From: CAZKTF01 sp964555565
GTDB lineage: Bacteria > Planctomycetota > JAJSAM01 > JAKLKS01
Direction of reading: 5' to 3'
Length of the DNA stretch: 8,587 bases
Assembly (NCBI GenBank): GCA_964555565.1
Contig: CAZKTF010000154.1
Span: 1 to 8,587 of the forward strand
This document shows, in pieces, positions 4,748 through 8,587 of this stretch. Positions within the stretch are counted from its first letter, which is position 1. Each line of letters begins with the position of its first letter. Both the position numbers and the translations under genes were made by a program. Under the pieces are notes generated by a model. That model did no database searches. It saw only the letters and a program-made list of their open reading frames with translations, and was not told the origin of the DNA.

Positions 4748-4975
4748 GTGCCCGACCTCCCGGCAGTGCGGCCGCGGGAGGTCGTCGCCGCCCTCGGTCG
4801 CGCAGGGTTCTTGGTGCATCGCCAAGTCGGCAGCCACGTTTCGTTGCGCCATCGCACGGACCTTGCGCTCCGCGTCACGGTGCCCATGCACAACCGGGAC
4901 ATGAAGGAGGGGACTCTCCGGGGGATCCTCCGGCAGGCGGACGTGTCGCCCGAGGAGTTCATGGCACTGCTCTAG
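4748..4975 (+). CDS. hicA: HicA-family mRNA interferase toxin
   Basis: This 75-aa protein is a full-length HicA. It reads DLPAVRPREVVAALGRAGF, then RQVGSHVSLRH with the conserved GSH catalytic His (residue 30), then LRVTVPMHNRDMKEGTLRGI and ILRQADVSPEEFMALL. The family cleaves mRNA during translation, causing growth arrest until HicB is replenished. GTG 4748 lies five bases after the upstream stop, so the two genes are probably translationally coupled. Val replaces the more usual Arg in QRGSH, an RNA-binding-loop position, which may tune activity. Compared with the broken HicA near the window start, this copy keeps the entire C-terminal helix. Confidence 0.85.
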   Translation: MPDLPAVRPREVVAALGRAGFLVHRQVGSHVSLRHRTDLALRVTVPMHNRDMKEGTLRGILRQADVSPEEFMALL

Positions 4976-5053
4976 ACCCGAGGCTGCCCCGCGCCGTGCG
5001 CCTGCGACCGAGGAGCCATCGCAGACGAGACATCGTGACTCCAGACCTCCTGA

Positions 5054-5146
5054 CATGGCCCCGCGCTCTTCCTCTCGATTGGATCGAAGGACGTGGCGGT
5101 CCCCTGGCGGGAGACGGTCGAGGTGGAGATCCGCCTCGAGAAGTAG
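5054..5146 (+). pseudogene. 3' remnant of an unknown gene
   Basis: Between an in-frame TGA (5051-5053) and TAG (5144-5146) the frame reads HGPALFLSIGSKDVAVPWRE, then TVEVEIRLEK. Codon bias and composition are protein-like, but there is no start codon or ribosome binding site. A neighbouring frame just upstream (IVTPDLLTW) may be the same gene before a frameshift. The family is not recognised. The rest of 4976-5295 holds no gene; it includes a 14-bp palindrome at 5147-5160 directly after this stop. Confidence 0.3.
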
Positions 5147-5160
5147 CGGACCCGGGTCCG
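5147..5160. repeat. 14-bp perfect palindrome CGGACCCGGGTCCG
   Basis: This self-complementary sequence follows directly after the TAG of the gene remnant. It has no loop, so it is better read as a dyad protein-binding site or chance than a terminator. A comparable palindrome lies at 6442-6455 on the other side of the next gene. Confidence 0.35.
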
Positions 5161-5295
5161 CATGGGACGGGGACCGACTGACGTACGTGCAGAGCGAGGC
5201 ACCCTCCTGCACCCCCGCCGGCACCGCGGGGCCCCGGCCCGAAGAAAGAAGCCTGGAACCGCACTTCAGCGCGGAGGGGAATCCGGACTCGAAGG

Positions 5296-6390
5296 CTATC
5301 GGGGAGCGTCGGCCTTCGGCGCGGGCGGGGCCGCCCCTTCCTTCGCGGGCGGCGCGGGCTTCGGGGCGGCGAGGGTGAGCTCCTCCCGGGTCAGCAGGTT
5401 CGCCCCGAGCGACGAGACGACGACCTGGCGCACCATGCCGTAGCCCGGCACGAAGTGCCTCTCCGCGGTCACGCGGCCGAGAGGGGTCGCCTGCTCCACG
5501 AGGACGACGTAGCCCGGAGTCTCCCCCTCCGGCCCCCGCACCGGGAGCGGCCCCCACTGCGTGCACTTCTGCTCCTGGGAGCCGTCGCGGGACTTCCAGG
5601 TCCACGCCTTGAGCGGTTCGAGCGGGAGCGCGAGCAGCGTCTGCGGCGGGTCGAGCGCGGCCGACTCGTCCCCGTACTTCCGCTGGACGACGACGAGACC
5701 CGTCTCCTCGAGGCGCCACCACTCCTCGCCCAGCGGCGCGTCGTTGCGCCGGAACTCCACGCGCGTGCCGGGCTTCCCGGCCTTGCCGACGGCCATCGTC
5801 ACGACGGCCCTGAGCTTCCCGTCGGCCCCCGGCTCCACGCCGGGGATCTTCACCCTGGTGCCCTGTCCCGCCTGCATCACGAACGCGTAGGTCCAGGTCC
5901 GGCCCTCCGCGAGCGGGAACGCCTCGGAGGCCTTCTCGATCCGGAGCGGGGGCGCCGCGGGGGCGACGGTGAACTCGGCGTGCCGCCAGGGCGCGCCGTC
6001 GGCCAGGACGTCGAGGCGGTACTTGCCGGCGGGGAGCGGATTGTCCTGGCTGTAGTGGAACCGTCCGATCGGGGTGGGGTCCGCGAGGTCGGCGCGGGCG
6101 ATCTCGTAGTTCGGCGGTGCGGCGGTCCCGACGTCCACCGCGATCCAGACGCTGGTGAGCTTCCGGGCCGCCTGCCCCGCATCGAGCCGGTAGCAGCAGC
6201 TCAGCTCCCGGACGGTGGAGGGGAGGACGGACGTGGGATAGACGGGGGAGAGATCCGCGGCGGTCGCGAGGCAGACCTGGAGCGGGGGCTCGGCGGCAGG
6301 AGGCGGCGCGGGCCCCTCCGCCCCGAGGAGGCTCGTGGCGAGCACGAGGCACGTCGCGACGAGGGACGGGGTGCGGATGACCCGAGTCAT
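5296..6390 (-). CDS. secreted protein of unknown function, two beta-rich domains
   Basis: This 364-aa protein has a signal peptide at about 1-24 (Arg3, Arg6, LVATCLVLATSLLGAEG) and a Pro/Ala spacer. Residues about 36-143 form a beta-sandwich-like domain: VWIAVDVGTAAPPNYEIARA, then IGRFHYSQDNPLPAGKYRLD and VLADGAPWRHAEFTV. Cys65-Cys66 and Cys40 may form disulfides. Residues about 157-341 form a second beta-rich domain opening FPLAEGRTWTYAF and ending RHFVPGYGMVRQVVV and LLTREELTL, a pattern seen in lipoprotein-like proteins with a beta-barrel fold. A Pro/Ala/Lys tail follows. ATG 6390-6388 has GAGAGGA seven bases upstream; the open frame continues further upstream but with shadow-like composition. 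It stands alone on its strand. No catalytic motif is visible. Confidence 0.8.
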   Translation of the reverse strand: MTRVIRTPSLVATCLVLATSLLGAEGPAPPPAAEPPLQVCLATAADLSPVYPTSVLPSTVRELSCCYRLDAGQAARKLTSVWIAVDVGTAAPPNYEIARADLADPTPIGRFHYSQDNPLPAGKYRLDVLADGAPWRHAEFTVAPAAPPLRIEKASEAFPLAEGRTWTYAFVMQAGQGTRVKIPGVEPGADGKLRAVVTMAVGKAGKPGTRVEFRRNDAPLGEEWWRLEETGLVVVQRKYGDESAALDPPQTLLALPLEPLKAWTWKSRDGSQEQKCTQWGPLPVRGPEGETPGYVVLVEQATPLGRVTAERHFVPGYGMVRQVVVSSLGANLLTREELTLAAPKPAPPAKEGAAPPAPKADAPR

Positions 6391-6798
6391 CAGGCGATCC
6401 TCTCCGCGCGGGTGGTCCGCGCCGACGAACGGCCCATCGCCCACCGGGCCCGGTGCCGACGGCGGGCGGCAGTGTAGCCGCGCCGCAGGGAGCCCGTCCA
6501 GCGCCCGAAGGCGGATGCTCCCCCGCCCCGCAGGCCGGGCCCGGGGAAACCCGTGGATCACGAAAGGAGCCCTCGCGATCCGGACAGCCACCCGGTGGTC
6601 GTCACCGAGTACGAGTAGCGCGGGCCGCCCCTCGACATGAATGCGAGAGGGAGGCCCCCGGTCGCGTAGGGTGGCGCGTTGCGCGGGGTAGGGCCATGGG
6701 TCCCGTCCCGTGCAGCGCTGTCCCATCGCATCTTGGCGGTCTCCTGCGAGCGGGGTGTCTCAAGGTCGAGCCGCCCGAACGCCGCAGGAGGGAAGAGC
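6391..6798. other. 408-bp intergenic region between divergent genes
   Basis: No supported gene lies here. It should carry the divergent promoters of the secreted protein and the DUF1508 gene, but no clear -35/-10 pairs are visible. It holds a 14-bp perfect palindrome, CACCGGGCCCGGTG, at 6442-6455. An open frame between stops at 6475 and 6616 ends in coding-like codons (SHPVVVTEYE) but lacks a credible start; it may be a remnant. Confidence 0.5.
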
Positions 6799-7134
6799 AT
6801 GTCGAAGTTCATTCTCTACACGGACAAGAACAACGACTTCCGCTGGAAGTTCGTTGCCGCGAACGACCAGGTGATCGCGAGGTCGAGCGAGCCCTACCGC
6901 GTGAAGGACGACTGCCTCAAGTCCCTCGCGCAGCTCCAGAAGGACATCACGGGCGCCACGGTGGACCCCGTGGTCCAGGTGGCCCCGACCAAGGGGATCC
7001 TCAAGGCCGGCGCGGCCCCTGCGGTCACCCCGGCGATCCTCTCGGCGGTCACCCCGGCGGTCATCCCGGCGGTCACCCCGGCGACGGCGGCCAGGCCGGC
7101 AGTCGTGACGCCGGTCGTCGGCACGACCAACTAG
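6799..7134 (+). CDS. DUF1508 (YegP-like) protein with AVTPA-repeat tail
   Basis: This is a 111-aa protein. Residues 3-50 fit the DUF1508 fold: KFILYTDKNNDFRWKFVAAN, then DQVIARSSEPYRVKDDCLKS and LAQLQKDI. The family is small, usually cytosolic, and of uncertain function; the E. coli relative is YegP. Residues about 74-105 are a low-complexity tail with three AVTPA units at an 8-residue period, with no counterpart in the compact family. ATG 6799 follows AGGAGGG (6786-6792) at six bases. Two strong GC hairpins follow the stop, so it is probably monocistronic. The tail could be a linker, a binding segment or slippage-derived. Confidence 0.85.
   Translation: MSKFILYTDKNNDFRWKFVAANDQVIARSSEPYRVKDDCLKSLAQLQKDITGATVDPVVQVAPTKGILKAGAAPAVTPAILSAVTPAVIPAVTPATAARPAVVTPVVGTTN
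7021..7083 (+). repeat. in-frame 24-bp-period repeat encoding AVTPA units
   Basis: The 15-mer GCGGTCACCCCGGCG occurs identically at 7021-7035, 7045-7059 and 7069-7083, with 9-base variable spacers. All units are in frame in the DUF1508 gene tail. Exact conservation at the DNA level suggests recent duplication, so copy number may vary between strains. Confidence 0.8.
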
Positions 7135-7144
7135 TCCCGTCGCA

Positions 7145-7166
7145 CGGCCCCGGACGCCCGGGGCCG
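7145..7166 (+). terminator. 9-bp GC hairpin after the DUF1508 gene
   Basis: CGGCCCCGG (7145-7153) pairs perfectly with CCGGGGCCG (7158-7166) around a 4-base loop, ten bases after the stop codon. No T-tract is present, as is common for GC-rich bacteria. Confidence 0.6.
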
Positions 7167-7181
7167 AAGGCCCGAACACCA

Positions 7182-7207
7182 CGGCGGGCCCCTCCGGGGG
7201 CCCGCCG
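7182..7207 (+). terminator. 11-bp GC hairpin, second terminator
   Basis: CGGCGGGCCCC (7182-7192) pairs perfectly with GGGGCCCGCCG (7197-7207) around the loop TCCG. It lies 15 bases after the preceding hairpin, giving a tandem terminator arrangement without a T-tract. The stretch from here to the next gene at 7419 contains no other feature I can support. Confidence 0.65.
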
Positions 7208-7418
7208 CAAGGGCACGGGCACGGGGCCGAGGCGCGGCTCCGCGCACCCTTCCCCGCCCTCCAATCCGGTGCTCCGATCGTCGCCCGGCCCGGTCGAGGC
7301 GTTCCCGCGGGACCCCCGGGCCTGACCCGGAAGGGGAAGCCTGGGAGGTGCCTACCGCGCCGGCGAGTACCTTCCCTGCGTCGGAGGCGGTGGCACCGCG
7401 AGGAGGGATCCGCGTCCC

Positions 7419-7934
7419 ATGGAAAACGACCTCGTCCAGGCCTGGCGGAGGAGCTGCGCGCTCAACTACCTCCTGTTCGACGCCCTCCCGGAGGCGGCGC
7501 TCCGGGGGGCCTACGCGCCCCGCACGCGCACGGTGGCCGCGCAGTTCGCGCACATGCACAGCGTGCGCGTCTACCACCTCGAGGCGCGGGGGCGCCGGTT
7601 CCAGGGAGCGCTGAAGTCGTTCCCGCGGGGGGCCAAGCCCTCGCGGAAGGAGATCCGCGAGGCGCTCGCCGCCTCCGACGGGGCGATCGCGGCCTGGCTC
7701 GTGGAGTGCGTCGAGAAGGGGAGCGTGCCCTCCTGGCACGGTCCGCCGGCCACCTGCCTCGCCTACTTCGTCGCCCACGAGGCGCACCACCGCGGCCTCG
7801 CGATGGCGGCGCTGCGCCTCTCGGGGACGAAGGTCCCGGACGCCGTGAAGTGGGGCCTCTGGCAGCACTGGTCGAAGGAGCCGGGCCGGACGGGACCCGG
7901 CCCCGGGCGCTCGAAGGCTTTCCGCAAGCAGTAG
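7419..7934 (+). CDS. DinB-superfamily protein
   Basis: This 171-aa protein matches the DinB four-helix bundle, typically a metal-binding fold found in damage-inducible proteins, thiol transferases and many uncharacterised proteins. The expected three metal-ligand histidines are visible: one in the second helix (His45 or His47, in AQFAHMHSVRVYHLE) and an HxxxH pair, His120 and His124, in VAHEAHHRGLAMAALRL. The N-terminus (WRRSCALNYLLFDALPEAAL) and the C-terminal KWGLWQHWSKEP also fit family members. ATG 7419 follows AGGAGGG (7401-7407) at an 11-base spacing, slightly long. The tail (GRTGPGPGRSKAFRKQ) is basic and probably disordered. The substrate is unknown. Confidence 0.85.
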   Translation: MENDLVQAWRRSCALNYLLFDALPEAALRGAYAPRTRTVAAQFAHMHSVRVYHLEARGRRFQGALKSFPRGAKPSRKEIREALAASDGAIAAWLVECVEKGSVPSWHGPPATCLAYFVAHEAHHRGLAMAALRLSGTKVPDAVKWGLWQHWSKEPGRTGPGPGRSKAFRKQ

Positions 7935-7949
7935 GATCGTCCGGGCATG

Positions 7950-7974
7950 CGCGGGCAGCCGGGGGCCGCCCGCG
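7950..7974. terminator. hairpin between convergent genes
   Basis: CGCGGGC (7950-7956) pairs with GCCCGCG (7968-7974), with a further GCC/GGC pairing inside. It sits 15 bases after the DinB-family stop and 24 bases beyond the minus-strand stop, so it could serve both convergent genes. A pyrimidine-rich stretch follows on the plus strand. Confidence 0.55.
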
Positions 7975-7998
7975 AGCCTCCCGCTCCTCCTTCTCCCG

Positions 7999-8361
7999 CT
8001 ACTTCTTCGCCGCCGGCCCCTGGTAGGTCGCGCCCCCCCAGGCGAGCATCGGATAGAAGATGAATGGGAGGAAGATGAGCCCCACTGCGAAGCCCACCCC
8101 CTTGCCGAAGGACTTCGCGAGCTCCACGAGGACGATGATGACGACGATGAGGTTCACGAAAGGAACGAGGTAGATGAGGATCCACCAGAGGGGACGCCCC
8201 ACGATTTCGAGGAGGACGATGATGTTGTAGATGGGGACGATGGCCGCCCAACCTGGCTTGTTCGCCTTCGAGAAGATCGTCCACATCGAGGCGATCATGA
8301 CGGCGACGATGGCAAGCCAGATGAACATCAACCCCGCCAGGAACGCCATGAGTTCGTCCAT
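7999..8361 (-). CDS. DUF5684-type small membrane protein
   Basis: This is a 120-aa protein with three hydrophobic segments: about 5-30 (MAFLAGLMFIWLAIVAVMIA), about 58-80 (LWWILIYLVPFVNLIVVIIV) and about 88-108 (VGFAVGLIFLPFIFYPML). The signature between the first two, KANKPGWAAIVPIYNIIVLL, then EIVGRPLWW, and the LAKSFGKGVGFAVG segment match DUF5684 family proteins, which are polytopic membrane proteins of unknown function. ATG 8361-8359 has CGGAGGT five bases upstream, so it is preferred over the in-frame TTG two codons earlier. The Pro-Ala-Lys-Lys tail is short. It converges on the DinB-family gene. Confidence 0.8.
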   Translation of the reverse strand: MDELMAFLAGLMFIWLAIVAVMIASMWTIFSKANKPGWAAIVPIYNIIVLLEIVGRPLWWILIYLVPFVNLIVVIIVLVELAKSFGKGVGFAVGLIFLPFIFYPMLAWGGATYQGPAAKK

Positions 8362-8587
8362 GCGCAACCTCCGTGGGGGACGGATCCGCGCGAACCCGCC
8401 GCAGGGCGGCCCCCGGGGCCCTCTCCGGCTTCCTTCCGGCGGGGATCGTGCCTCGGGACCGACGCCGGGATCAAGGAGCTAATGCCAGGCCTTGTGGGGA
8501 CTGTAGCAAGGCCGTCGGGAGCGTAGCGAGGTCGCCGGCGACACGGCCGATGTAACTCCGAGGGGGGCCAGAGGTTCCCCCGCGGAG
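8362..8587. other. non-coding window end
   Basis: This segment should hold the promoter of the DUF5684-type gene, but I see no clear hexamers. A short plus-strand frame at 8481 (about 14 codons after GGAG) is too weak to call. The two similar segments GTAGCAAGGCCGTCG and GTAGCGAGGTCGCCG (about 8503-8517 and 8524-8538) look like a diverged tandem duplication. Confidence 0.3.

Noticed and set aside
4643..6352. 569-aa minus-strand ORF
   Set aside because: Arg/Gly/Pro-rich shadow of the 5296-6390 gene in another frame and antisense of hicA; no family-like sequence.
7021..7083. Three regularly spaced 15-mers as a CRISPR-like array
   Set aside because: Period of 24 bp with 9-bp spacers, in frame within a coding sequence; it encodes AVTPA units.
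7131..7868. 245-aa minus-strand ORF
   Set aside because: Antisense of the DinB-family gene, which has clear metal-ligand histidines and a ribosome binding site on the plus strand.

Overview
The window is GC-rich bacterial DNA (roughly 70% G+C by eye) with strong Shine-Dalgarno sites and mostly lineage-specific hypothetical proteins. No taxonomic marker gene is present. Base composition and the type of secreted proteins would fit an uncultured high-GC phylum (Acidobacteriota, Planctomycetota or similar), but the sequence does not place it.

Layout. (1) 1-262: end of an unknown region with a 54-aa hydrophobic protein. (2) 96-685, minus strand: a HicB-HicA toxin-antitoxin operon whose HicA has lost its normal C-terminus. 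(3) 686-1217: non-coding, with the 3' half of a tRNA (about 937-979, tRNA-Ala-like) followed by a strong hairpin. (4) 1218-3981: an accessory block with a membrane-anchored protein of unknown function, a possible 31-aa ORF, a two-helix membrane protein, a gene fragment, and a secreted multi-domain beta-sandwich protein on the minus strand. (5) 4104-4131: a perfect second copy of the 28-bp tRNA 3' end (T-arm, acceptor strand, CCA), in the same orientation as the first. (6) 4290-4975: a second hicB-hicA operon, intact, whose HicB carries an N-terminal DUF2188 domain. (7) 5296-6390, minus: a large secreted protein of unknown function. (8) 6799-8361: a DUF1508 protein with a repeated AVTPA tail, a DinB-fold protein, and a small DUF5684-type membrane protein on the minus strand.

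The main structural observation is the pair of direct 28-bp tRNA 3'-end repeats 3,152 bp apart. They enclose cargo genes but no recognisable integrase, and each is flanked on its outer side by a HicAB module, the two modules pointing away from the cargo. This looks like a small or decayed tRNA-targeted integrative element, or one cassette of a tandem array of such elements. The intact HicAB could act as an addiction module for the island. From about 5300 onward the window looks like ordinary chromosome with monocistronic genes and GC-rich hairpins.
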